From NCBI GenBank assembly GCA_964372165.1, contig CAYJPT010000153.1, positions 1-5,599 on the forward strand: DNA of 5,599 nt. The letters are read 5' to 3'. Each line of letters starts with the position of its first letter. The stretch's first letter is position 1. The notes below the pieces were generated by a model. That model searched no databases, had not been told where the DNA came from, and saw only the letters and a list, made by a program, of their open reading frames with translations. Both the position numbers and the translations under genes were made by a program. Below, piece by piece: positions 1 through 5,599 of the stretch. Source of the DNA: CAYJAD01 sp964372165. Its GTDB lineage: Bacteria; Desulfobacterota; Desulfovibrionia; Desulfovibrionales; Desulfovibrionaceae.

Positions 1-5
1 TTATA

Positions 6-926
6 TTATATATGCAAAGATCCGCGCAATTCATCAAGGCTTGATATATTATAATGCGCGCATAATTTAGGTATTTCTTCTATTATCTTAAAACATATAT
101 CAGGTTGCATAAAATTGGCTGTTCCCACCTGCACGGCATGTGCGCCTGCCAAAATAAATTCTAAAACATCACTGGCAGAACTTATACCCCCAAGGCCTAT
201 CACAGGAATTTTAACAGCTTGCGCTACTTGCCATACACAACGCAAAGCTACAGGTTTAATGGCTGGCCCTGATAATCCACCAATAATATTGGCAAGCAAA
301 GGTTTACGAGTTGCAAGATCCACGCCCATACCAGCCAAAGTATTTATACAAGAAACAGCATGCGCCCCGCCATCTTCAACCGCACGTGCTATACTTGCAA
401 TGTCGGTAACATTTGGAGAAAGCTTTATAATAACATATTTACCACGCGCGACCTTGCACACTGCCTCGGTAACCAATTGAGCCATGCGTGCATCTTGACC
501 AAAAAGGATACCTCCCTCTTTTACATTCGGGCAAGAAATATTAACTTCAAGAGCAGCAATGCCTTCTTCAGCACAAAGTATCTCGGCAAGGCCTGCAAAT
601 TCTTGCGGGTCTGTTGCGTATATATTGGCAATAATGGCAGTTTCTTTCCATGGTAGTCGAGGCAACTTTTCCTTAATAAATGCTTCCACTCCATCATTTT
701 GTAACCCTACTGCATTGAGCATTCCGGCAGTTGTTTCTGCTATTCGCGGGGTTTTATTGCCAGCGCGGGGTTTTAAGGAAAGCCCTTTAACTACAATACC
801 TCCCAAATTTGCAATATTTCCATAACTTGCAAATTCAAGACCATATCCAAAAGTTCCTGACGCAGGTATGATAGGATTTTTTAAAATAAGTGGTTTTGGT
901 CCGTCCAAAGTTATATTAAGGTTCAT
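6..926 (-). CDS. pyrD: Dihydroorotate dehydrogenase B, catalytic subunit (PyrD, class 1B)
   Basis: This gene encodes the FMN-containing subunit that oxidises dihydroorotate to orotate, the fourth step of UMP synthesis, in the cytoplasm. At 306 residues it has the usual length for the family. The active-site loop reads NISCPNVKEGG, with the expected catalytic base Cys132; a Cys here marks class 1, since class 2 enzymes use Ser. Other family motifs are GMLNAVGLQN (68-77), IKLSPNV (167-173), GGLSGPAIKP (216-225) and the phosphate-binding GLGGI (244-248). The ATG is preceded by AGGGG (933-937) at six bases, and an in-frame TAG at 936-938 rules out a longer start. It lies 30 bases after pyrK, which supplies the electron-transfer partner and places it in the NAD-linked class 1B rather than fumarate-linked 1A. 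The stop codon falls at the window edge, so the downstream neighbour is unknown. Confidence 0.96.
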   Translation of the reverse strand: MNLNITLDGPKPLILKNPIIPASGTFGYGLEFASYGNIANLGGIVVKGLSLKPRAGNKTPRIAETTAGMLNAVGLQNDGVEAFIKEKLPRLPWKETAIIANIYATDPQEFAGLAEILCAEEGIAALEVNISCPNVKEGGILFGQDARMAQLVTEAVCKVARGKYVIIKLSPNVTDIASIARAVEDGGAHAVSCINTLAGMGVDLATRKPLLANIIGGLSGPAIKPVALRCVWQVAQAVKIPVIGLGGISSASDVLEFILAGAHAVQVGTANFMQPDICFKIIEEIPKLCAHYNISSLDELRGSLHI

Positions 927-956
927 GCAGCACCCCTATATTCACAACAAATAATT

Positions 957-1769
957 TTATAAAATAATATGATCGGACCAGAAAATTGGTCCATGATTAC
1001 AAGTTTGTATGGGCCAATTTTTTTTGCTTTCTACAGGCCACGCTTCAGTGGTGTCAACAACGCAGCCAAGACAGGCACCCACTCCGCAAGCCATACGGGA
1101 TTCTAGGGATAATTGCGTGCGCACATTAAGCTCTTTAGCAAAGTTTTGCACTGTCTTTAAAAATGGCAATGGTCCACAAGCTAAAACCAAGCCTTTTTGC
1201 TCAGCCATTTCTGACATGCGCTCACGTAAGGAATAAATAAAATTATCAAGGTCCCCTACAACAGTTTCACAAAGGCAGTCTGCAGTGATGCGCTCATTTA
1301 CATTATCAAAAGGATAGCAATTTCTATCCCCACGATGTCCAAAAAGCATACTGACATTCCAAGGGCTTGGATGCTCATATACATAACCGACAAATGGCAC
1401 AATACCAATGCCACCAGCTAAAAGTAAGGTGGGTGTTTCAGCCTCCATAACAAAGCTATTTCCAAGCGGACCCCAAACTTGCACCATATCATTGGGCTTA
1501 AGATTACCCATACGTGCAGTACCTTTGCCCACAACTTGAAAAAAAATAATAAGATGTTCATCTGTTACGTGACAAATACCAAAGGGACGCGCCCAAGGTA
1601 TATCAAGGCCAAACGATTGCGGCCTCAACATAACAAATTGCCCTGGACGCCACGAGTTCCAATTGGGACTTTCTAGGCGTAAAGCAAAAAATTTTTGTCC
1701 CTCAATGGTTTCTGCACCAAAAGGCACTAAATCAAGAACTTTTAAGTGTGATACTACAGGCTTTGACAT
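957..1769 (-). CDS. pyrK: Dihydroorotate dehydrogenase B, electron transfer subunit (PyrK)
   Basis: PyrK carries FAD and a [2Fe-2S] cluster and passes electrons from the PyrD FMN to NAD+. The 270-residue protein shows the ferredoxin-reductase fold: an FAD-binding barrel with RPFG (61-64), GPLG (100-103) at the end of the barrel, a nucleotide-binding GGIG (119-122) and CGP (198-200). The C-terminal cluster site is ESRMACGVGACLGC followed by a distant Cys, giving ligands C228, C233, C236 and C257 with the PyrK-type spacing. It is the first gene of a two-gene pyrK-pyrD unit. The ATG at 1769 has only a weak GGGA (1775-1778) in front. Upstream in frame there is no ATG, GTG or TTG before a TAA at 1806-1808, so the start is well fixed. 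No frame damage or missing ligand is seen. A generic ferredoxin-NADP reductase is an alternative name, but the adjacent pyrD and the cluster motif make PyrK much more likely. Confidence 0.95.
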   Translation of the reverse strand: MSKPVVSHLKVLDLVPFGAETIEGQKFFALRLESPNWNSWRPGQFVMLRPQSFGLDIPWARPFGICHVTDEHLIIFFQVVGKGTARMGNLKPNDMVQVWGPLGNSFVMEAETPTLLLAGGIGIVPFVGYVYEHPSPWNVSMLFGHRGDRNCYPFDNVNERITADCLCETVVGDLDNFIYSLRERMSEMAEQKGLVLACGPLPFLKTVQNFAKELNVRTQLSLESRMACGVGACLGCVVDTTEAWPVESKKNWPIQTCNHGPIFWSDHIIL

Positions 1770-1802
1770 ATTTTTCCCATGTAGGTTGAGGTTGGTAATC
1801 CT

Positions 1803-1831
1803 ACTTTACTGATATGTTTTGCAGTGGTCAA
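1803..1831 (-). promoter_or_regulatory. Candidate sigma70 promoter for pyrKD
   Basis: Read on the minus strand, TTGACC (1831 to 1826, five of six consensus bases) is followed after 17 bases by TAAAGT (1808 to 1803, four of six). Transcription would begin near 1796 and leave a leader of about 27 bases before the pyrK ATG. The leader is too short for a PyrR-type attenuator, and no terminator hairpin is seen. A short GTAGG/CCTAC inverted repeat (1781-1785 and 1800-1804) spans the expected start site. This is pattern matching only. Confidence 0.4.
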
Positions 1832-1839
1832 GGCTTCAA

Positions 1840-1851
1840 GCAAAGCTTTGC
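1840..1851. repeat. 12-bp perfect palindrome in the divergent promoter region
   Basis: GCAAAGCTTTGC is a perfect dyad lying between the two divergent transcription units. It overlaps the proposed -35 hexamer of the rightward promoter (TTGCAA, 1848-1853) and lies about 10 bases upstream of the leftward -35. That position would suit an operator, but a single short palindrome in AT-rich DNA may be chance. Confidence 0.35.
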
Positions 1852-1875
1852 AAATTAATCTTCTCTGTGTAATAT
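1848..1875 (+). promoter_or_regulatory. Candidate sigma70 promoter for the M24 peptidase-glmU unit
   Basis: TTGCAA (1848-1853) and TAATAT (1870-1875) are separated by 16 bases, which would place the start near 1882 and give a leader of almost 90 bases. Further -10-like hexamers, TATACT (1893-1898) and TATTAT (1902-1907), lie downstream without a good -35, so the actual start is uncertain. Confidence 0.3.
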
Positions 1876-1969
1876 TACAGCTATGCATGAGTTATACTAC
1901 GTATTATATTTTCAGAAAAGCATTAACATACACTCAATGCATGCACAACACACCAACTAAGGAGCTTAT

Positions 1970-3037
1970 ATGAATGATATATACAGCAAAAGACGTAATG
2001 AATTAAGAAAAAAAATGCATGCACATGGTTTAGACGCGCTTTTTATAAGCCATGCTGCCAACAGATTTTATCTCTCTGGCTTTGAATTGCATGATCCACA
2101 ATGCAATGAAAGTTCAGGCTACCTATTGATTACAAGTAGCGGACAAGATTGGATATGCACCGATGCACGCTACTTAGATGCAGCCCGTCGCATTTGGGAT
2201 GAAAATCTAATATTTATTTATGGCGGTGACGGGGTTAATCAATTGCGCAAATTTTTACGTGAAAAAAGCGGTGGACGCATTGGTATTGAACAAAACAGCT
2301 TGAGTGTAGCGTTTTATCGTGAGCTTAGCCGTGGCTTAACTTTAAGTCTTAGCCAAGGATTAGTTGAATCTTTGCGGATTATTAAAGATGCCCACGAGAT
2401 TTCTTGTCTTGAAAAATCATGCACACTTAATCACAGGCTTATGGAATGGGTCTACAATGAATTACATATAGGGCGAACTGAAGCTCAATTGTCTTGGGCA
2501 ATTGAAGTGTTTTTCCGTGAAAATGGTGCTTCTGAGTTGGCTTTTTCTAACATTGTAGCCGTAGGCCCCAATGCAGCCTTGCCACACTATGCCCCATCTA
2601 CTACTGTCATAAGTGACAATTGCCCTATTTTAATAGATGTTGGCGCAAGGCTTCATGATTATTGCTCTGATCAAACTCGTAGTTTTTGGGTAGGTGATGA
2701 GGTCAGTGTTGACTTCATGTTAACCCAACAAATAGTAAGAACAGCACAAGATGCAGCCTTTGCAGCCATAAAACCTGGTAAAACCTGTGCAGAAATTTAC
2801 GCTGAGGCATACAAAGTATTTGAAGATGAAGGCGTTGAAAAGTCTTTTACCCATGGTTTAGGGCATGGCGTTGGACTTGAAACGCACGAAGCACCAAGTT
2901 TAAATCCACGTTGCAACACGGTTTTACAGCCGGGTATGGTGGTAACCGTTGAGCCTGGATTATATTATCCCGAATGGGGAGGTGTAAGGCGTGAATTTAT
3001 GGTACTTGTAGAGGAAGAAGGTTATAGAATATTATAA
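1970..3037 (+). CDS. Xaa-Pro aminopeptidase-like protein, peptidase family M24
   Basis: This is a cytoplasmic (no signal peptide) metallopeptidase of the pita-bread fold, expected to remove N-terminal residues before proline or to split X-Pro dipeptides. The 355-residue length matches bacterial YqhT/PepQ-type proteins. An N-terminal creatinase-like domain covers roughly residues 5-135 and the catalytic domain about 140-355. All five dinuclear metal ligands can be read: D223 (LIDVGA), D234 (SDQTR), H299 in HGLGHGVG, E328 (TVEPG) and E342 (GVRREF). The supporting histidines H206 (PHYAPS) and H306 (THEAP) are present. The residue after E342 is Phe, where most relatives have Asp. The start has a strong TAAGGAG (1958-1964) five bases upstream, and an in-frame TAA at 1958-1960 excludes a longer protein. 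Aminopeptidase P and prolidase cannot be told apart from sequence alone, so no symbol is given. Confidence 0.92.
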   Translation: MNDIYSKRRNELRKKMHAHGLDALFISHAANRFYLSGFELHDPQCNESSGYLLITSSGQDWICTDARYLDAARRIWDENLIFIYGGDGVNQLRKFLREKSGGRIGIEQNSLSVAFYRELSRGLTLSLSQGLVESLRIIKDAHEISCLEKSCTLNHRLMEWVYNELHIGRTEAQLSWAIEVFFRENGASELAFSNIVAVGPNAALPHYAPSTTVISDNCPILIDVGARLHDYCSDQTRSFWVGDEVSVDFMLTQQIVRTAQDAAFAAIKPGKTCAEIYAEAYKVFEDEGVEKSFTHGLGHGVGLETHEAPSLNPRCNTVLQPGMVVTVEPGLYYPEWGGVRREFMVLVEEEGYRIL

Positions 3038-3083
3038 CTGGCATTATCAATTATAATACTATTTAATATATCAGGATATTAGC

Positions 3084-4448
3084 ATGACAAAAACAGCTGC
3101 CCTTATACTTGCTGCCGGCAAGGGAACGCGTATGCATTCCGATAAGCCAAAGGTATTACAAAGTATTTTAAATGAACCCATGCTTGCTTATGTTATTTCA
3201 GCTTTAGAACATTTTTTTGCTGGTCATATCTGGACAGTAGTTGGACATAAAGCAGAAATGGTTTCTAAGCAATTTGAAAAGCACGATACTAAATTTATCT
3301 TGCAAAAAGAGCAAAAAGGCACAGGACATGCTTTGCAAGTAGCATTACCTGAACTTTTACAAGCAGGTTATGATAATGTTGTAATTGTCAATGGCGATGT
3401 ACCATTAATCGATACCAATATATTTGAAAGCTTTTTAAATGCCGTCAATGGTGCTGACTTAGCATTTGCTACATTGCAATTGGAAAATGCAGGACATTAC
3501 GGTCGTGTGCTGCGTGAAAATGACAAAATCCAAGCCATTATTGAAGCAAAAGACTATGATGAAAGTATATATGGTAAAGCTAGTGGAGAAGTTAACTCCG
3601 GTTTATATTTTATAAATTTGCATGTTGCAAAAAACTTCATTTCGCAACTTACTTGCATAAACAACAGCTCTGAATATTATATCACAGACTTAGTAAGTAA
3701 ATTGGTTCAAGCAAAGCATGTGGTGCATGGAGTTAAATGCGGTAATAATGAACACTTATTAGGGGTTAACTCCCCTTTTGAACTTAGTATGGCTGAAGAA
3801 ATTTTATGTAAGCAAATTGTTACAAAACACCTAGAAAGCGGTGTCATTATTCATGCTCCACACCTAGTTCGTATTGGGCCAAATGTTGGTCTTGAACCAG
3901 GCACAGAAATATTTGGACCTTGCGAACTTTACGGACAAAGCCATATTACTAGCGGTGCATTAATTCAATCTCATTGCGTAATTATAGATAGCAATATTGC
4001 ACAAGGAGCAAAGATATTGTCCTTTAGCCATCTTGAGCAAGCAAGTGTTGGTAAAAATGCGCAAGTTGGACCTTATGGACGCTTGCGCCCAGGGGCAACA
4101 CTTAAAGAGCTCACAAAAGTTGGAAACTTTGTTGAGATTAAAAAATCAATGCTTGAAAGTGGCGCAAAGGTAAATCATCTTAGCTATATTGGAGATGCCC
4201 ATGTTGGTGAGGGTGCAAACATTGGAGCTGGCACAATCACTTGTAATTATGATGGTGTTAATAAACATAAGACAAACATTGGAGCAAAGGCATTTATTGG
4301 CAGTAATACTGCATTAATTGCACCTGTAAACATTGGAGATAATAGTTTAATAGCAGCAGGTTCAGTTATCACGAAAGATGTTGCCAACTCACACCTTGGT
4401 GTCACAAGACCTGTACAAAAAAACTTACCGTTACGTAAGCAAAAATAA
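3084..4448 (+). CDS. glmU: Bifunctional UDP-GlcNAc pyrophosphorylase / glucosamine-1-phosphate acetyltransferase
   Basis: GlmU acetylates glucosamine-1-phosphate and then joins it to UMP, giving UDP-GlcNAc for peptidoglycan and lipopolysaccharide. The 454-residue length is standard. The N-terminal uridylyltransferase has the nucleotide loop LILAAGKGTRM (7-17), QKEQKGTGHA (74-83), the metal-binding D105 in NGDVPLI, EVNSG (169-173) and N229. The C-terminal left-handed beta helix (about 255-440) keeps the acetyltransferase residues: R333 (RLRPG), K353 (VEIKK), H365 and Y368 (NHLSYIG), N379 (NIGAGT) and K394. These correspond to E. coli R333, K351, H363, Y366, N377 and K392. AGGA (3073-3076) lies seven bases before the ATG. 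The gene follows the M24 peptidase by 46 bases and is probably co-transcribed, although a perfect TATAAT at 3052-3057 without a good -35 leaves room for an internal promoter. Both active sites look intact. Confidence 0.97.
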   Translation: MTKTAALILAAGKGTRMHSDKPKVLQSILNEPMLAYVISALEHFFAGHIWTVVGHKAEMVSKQFEKHDTKFILQKEQKGTGHALQVALPELLQAGYDNVVIVNGDVPLIDTNIFESFLNAVNGADLAFATLQLENAGHYGRVLRENDKIQAIIEAKDYDESIYGKASGEVNSGLYFINLHVAKNFISQLTCINNSSEYYITDLVSKLVQAKHVVHGVKCGNNEHLLGVNSPFELSMAEEILCKQIVTKHLESGVIIHAPHLVRIGPNVGLEPGTEIFGPCELYGQSHITSGALIQSHCVIIDSNIAQGAKILSFSHLEQASVGKNAQVGPYGRLRPGATLKELTKVGNFVEIKKSMLESGAKVNHLSYIGDAHVGEGANIGAGTITCNYDGVNKHKTNIGAKAFIGSNTALIAPVNIGDNSLIAAGSVITKDVANSHLGVTRPVQKNLPLRKQK

Positions 4449-4706
4449 TACCTTTACTTTTTGTTGTAAATTGTTATTTTATTCATAAGATTAAACTAAG
4501 AAAATGCTGATTTATTCTGCAAGCGGCTTATTGTGGGCACACATAGACTAGCAATTAATACCATGCCCATGTTACAAAATGCCACAAATTTTACTATTAT
4601 TCTTAAAATTGTTATGATAGAGTTAGATTAAGAGTAAGATGCATTAATTTTTTATAATCAGTTAAGACTTCTTGATTTTAACATAAACAAATGGTAGTTT
4701 TGAGCT
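4449..4706. other. Intergenic gap between glmU and the zapB-like gene
   Basis: These 258 AT-rich bases hold no convincing gene. The only short reading frame beginning at an ATG that was examined (4504-4551, 15 codons) has no ribosome site. A weak TTTAC/GTAAA hairpin (4453-4457 and 4466-4470) lies just after the glmU stop but is too short and AT-rich to call a terminator. The right half holds the promoter-like hexamers listed separately, so a new transcription unit probably begins here. Confidence 0.5.
4590..4618 (+). promoter_or_regulatory. Candidate promoter for the zapB-zapA-6S unit
   Basis: TTTACT (4590-4595, four of six) and TATGAT (4613-4618, five of six) are spaced by 17 bases. Transcription would begin near 4625, leaving about 80 bases before the zapB-like ATG. 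A perfect TATAAT at 4653-4658 is a rival -10, but no -35 is visible at a suitable distance from it. Confidence 0.35.
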
Positions 4707-4949
4707 ATGGAAACATTTAATCAGCTAGAAGAACATGTATTACGCCTAATAAGCGAAACGGAGCATTTACGGCAAGAGCATGAACGCTTGCAACAAAATG
4801 CTACCTTGCATGAAACAGCTTTAAATACAGTGAAAGAAGAAAATCGCCTTTTAAAAGAAGCTTTAGTACAAGAACAACAGATAAAGGAAGATGTTTTAAA
4901 GCGAATCGACGCTTTGCTTGAACGCCTTAAAGACTTAGAACAAGCCTAG
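4707..4949 (+). CDS. zapB: ZapB-like cell division coiled-coil protein
   Basis: The 80-residue protein is an almost unbroken alpha-helical coiled coil, rich in Glu, Leu, Gln and Lys, with heptad-spaced Leu/Ile/Val and no membrane segment. Its plan resembles E. coli ZapB (also about 80 residues): an opening of E-x-F-x-x-L-E-x-x-V (2-11), a central EENRLLKE (44-51), and a terminal RIDALLERL (66-74) like the ZapB end. ZapB in E. coli binds ZapA and thickens the FtsZ ring at midcell. The gene directly precedes zapA with an 11-base gap, which supports a division role. An in-frame TGA at 4701-4703 makes the ATG the first possible start. The ribosome site is weak (GGTAG at 4693-4697). Short coiled coils match by composition alone, so the ZapB name leans on the neighbour as well as on the motifs. 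Confidence 0.75.
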   Translation: METFNQLEEHVLRLISETEHLRQEHERLQQNATLHETALNTVKEENRLLKEALVQEQQIKEDVLKRIDALLERLKDLEQA

Positions 4950-4960
4950 GTTAGGTTATT

Positions 4961-5224
4961 ATGCAAGAATACAACCTTAGTCTCTTAGGTCTAGATATCG
5001 CCTTTAGGGCAGAAGTAGAGGCGGAGCGCGTTAAACTCGCAAAAAAACTTGTGGAAGAACGCTATGAAAAATTAAAAGCTCGGGGGGAGCGCAGTAGTAA
5101 AGAATTACTGCTTACTTTTTTAGTCCTAGGGCTTGCGGATGATTTATTGCAATCCAATAAGCAGTTTGATGACGTTATGGAACGTGTTGAAAAACTACTT
5201 ACAAAAATAGAAGAAATAAAATAG
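4961..5224 (+). CDS. zapA: Cell division protein ZapA
   Basis: ZapA is a small cytoplasmic protein that binds and cross-links FtsZ filaments in the Z ring. The 87 residues follow the family layout: a short beta-strand head (residues 3-17, YNLSLLGLDIAFRAE), then the ERVKLAKKLVEERYEKLK helix (22-39), then a long C-terminal helix from about residue 44 that would form the antiparallel coiled-coil tetramer. LGLADDLL (56-63) matches the conserved LnLadeLL stretch. The gene begins 11 bases after the zapB-like gene, with a weak AGGT (4953-4956) before the ATG, so translation may be coupled. An in-frame TAG at 4952-4954 fixes the start. The 6S RNA begins within a few bases of its stop codon. The family is short and divergent, but length, motifs and context agree. 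Confidence 0.88.
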   Translation: MQEYNLSLLGLDIAFRAEVEAERVKLAKKLVEERYEKLKARGERSSKELLLTFLVLGLADDLLQSNKQFDDVMERVEKLLTKIEEIK

Positions 5225-5229
5225 TTGAG

Positions 5230-5432
5230 AAATATTCCCTGGAGGGTTTGTGTTTGTTTAGTTGGTGCTAACCTTACAAGTATAAAAATTGGGAGTTGAT
5301 AGATTTTGTTGTGTGCATGCCCACTTATTAAGCTTGCTTAATAAGGCGAGGAAGCCTAATGCAAAACTGAGGTTCCCCCCTAGGAAACTAGGTTCTGCAC
5401 CGGCCTAAACACACGGCATTCTGGGGTTTTTT
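5230..5432 (+). ncRNA. ssrS: 6S RNA (SsrS), regulator of RNA polymerase
   Basis: 6S RNA mimics an open promoter and sequesters sigma70 RNA polymerase in slow growth. The evidence here is structural and positional. A long closing stem pairs CCCTGGAG...GTGTTTG (5237-5255) with TAAACAC...TTCTGGGG (5406-5426), followed by T6 (5427-5432). A distal arm pairs 5301-5309 with GCAAAACT (5361-5368) and ends in a 9-bp hairpin (5324-5332 with 5337-5345). The 3' side of the open bubble holds CCTAG-GAAA-CTAGG (5379-5392). Sequence islands GCATGC (5315-5320), GAGGAAGCC and AAAACTG resemble the E. coli RNA. The position right after zapA matches the zapA-ssrS order of enterobacteria. The ends are estimates. 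A -10-like TAAAAT (5217-5222) overlaps the zapA end with no good -35, so the RNA may have its own start or be processed from the zapBA transcript. Confidence 0.82.
5237..5432 (+). terminator. Closing stem of 6S RNA plus T6 tail, possible transcription end
   Basis: The 3' arm of the 6S closing stem (5406-5426) runs directly into six T (5427-5432). The stem is long range, about 150 bases between its arms, so it is not a classic compact terminator, but GC-paired bases followed by a T run are consistent with the RNA 3' end here. Confidence 0.4.
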
Positions 5433-5449
5433 ATATCCTTTTCAATTTA

Positions 5450-5472
5450 TATTCTTTTTGTATTCTTTTTTG
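5450..5472. repeat. Imperfect tandem repeat of a T-rich 11/12-mer
   Basis: TATTCTTTTTG (5450-5460) is followed at once by TATTCTTTTTTG (5461-5472), differing by one T. It lies 18 bases after the 6S tail. It is probably a slippage duplication; read on the plus strand, its T runs could also act as a back-up termination zone. Confidence 0.6.
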
Positions 5473-5491
5473 CAATAAAAATACCATCTTA

Positions 5492-5500
5492 CCCCCCCCC
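5492..5500. repeat. Homopolymer run of nine C
   Basis: A C9 tract stands out in very AT-rich non-coding DNA. Such runs are prone to slippage and can vary in length between cells or between assemblies. No supported gene is placed so that the length would switch its frame. Confidence 0.7.
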
Positions 5501-5548
5501 TCTTAGCATTATACAACTAATGTTTTTCTTAGTGCATGTTAAATTTAA

Positions 5549-5596
5549 GGAAACGCTAATTAGATCAACAAGTCAAAAAACATATTGTGCGTTTCC
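5549..5596. repeat. Inverted repeat GGAAACGC / GCGTTTCC at the window edge
   Basis: GGAAACGC (5549-5556) and GCGTTTCC (5589-5596) are perfect 8-bp inverted arms around a 32-base spacer. Two more pairs form outside a single mismatch (5546-5547 with 5598-5599). The left arm is preceded by TTAA. Some IS5-type elements begin with GGAA and insert at YTAR sites, so 5549 could be the left tip of an insertion sequence that continues beyond the window. No transposase is visible and no target duplication can be tested, so only the repeat itself is claimed. Confidence 0.5.
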
Positions 5597-5599
5597 ATA

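Noticed and set aside
115..825. Three overlapping plus-strand reading frames (115-480, 360-656, 559-825)
   Set aside because: They lie wholly opposite pyrD, whose motifs are unambiguous, and their translations are low-complexity or Cys-rich with no family motif.
1009..1676. Plus-strand reading frames at 1009-1236 and 1479-1676
   Set aside because: They are antisense to pyrK and have no recognisable protein content.
1770..1800. PyrR-type attenuator or riboswitch before pyrK
   Set aside because: The predicted leader is only about 27 bases, with no terminator/antiterminator pair.
4453..4480. Terminator after glmU
   Set aside because: The only stem is 5 bp of mostly AT pairs with an 8-base loop and no clean T run after it.
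4504..4551. 15-codon frame in the glmU-zapB gap
   Set aside because: It has no ribosome site, and nothing in the sequence supports it being translated.
5560..5598. Minus-strand frame entering from the right edge and ending at 5560
   Set aside because: Only 12 codons are visible, other frames stop at similar distances, and nothing identifies a product; it may be a gene end or chance.
1..5599. CRISPR array, tRNA, rRNA, prophage or defence system
   Set aside because: No repeat-spacer pattern, no tRNA-like cloverleaf or rRNA sequence, and every sizeable gene belongs to a known housekeeping family.

Overview
This AT-rich window is ordinary chromosomal housekeeping DNA. It suggests a bacterium close to the Desulfovibrionaceae (Desulfovibrio/Lawsonia-like). 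That reading rests on the style of the GlmU and PyrK/PyrD proteins and on a zapB-zapA-6S RNA block, and it is inference: the window has no rRNA or other phylogenetic marker, and no database search was possible. The low GC would be unusual for most free-living Desulfovibrio and would fit a host-associated or low-GC branch.

Left part (6-1769, minus strand): pyrK and pyrD, 30 bases apart and read in that order. They encode the two subunits of the NAD-dependent class 1B dihydroorotate dehydrogenase of pyrimidine synthesis. Both key sites are intact: the catalytic Cys in the SCPN loop of PyrD and the four-Cys [2Fe-2S] site of PyrK. A divergent intergenic region of 200 bases (1770-1969) holds a plausible sigma70 promoter for pyrKD, a weaker one for the rightward genes, and a 12-bp perfect palindrome between them.

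Middle part (1970-4448, plus strand): an M24 Xaa-Pro aminopeptidase-like protein and, 46 bases on, a complete bifunctional GlmU that makes UDP-GlcNAc for peptidoglycan and LPS. These two are probably co-transcribed. A 258-base gap (4449-4706) without a convincing gene follows; it holds promoter-like hexamers for the next unit.

Right part (4707-5432, plus strand): two small division genes, a ZapB-like coiled coil and ZapA, 11 bases apart. Immediately after them comes a structured RNA of about 200 nt that reads as 6S RNA (ssrS), the RNA polymerase regulator. It has a long closing stem, a distal arm, a GAAA-capped side hairpin and a T6 tail. The zapA-6S order matches the arrangement known in enterobacteria. 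The last 167 bases have no supported gene; they hold a T-rich tandem repeat, a run of nine C, and an inverted repeat at the window edge that might be the start of an insertion sequence.

No novel defence, mobile or metabolic system was seen. The item most worth a second look is the 6S RNA and the sequence just downstream of it.
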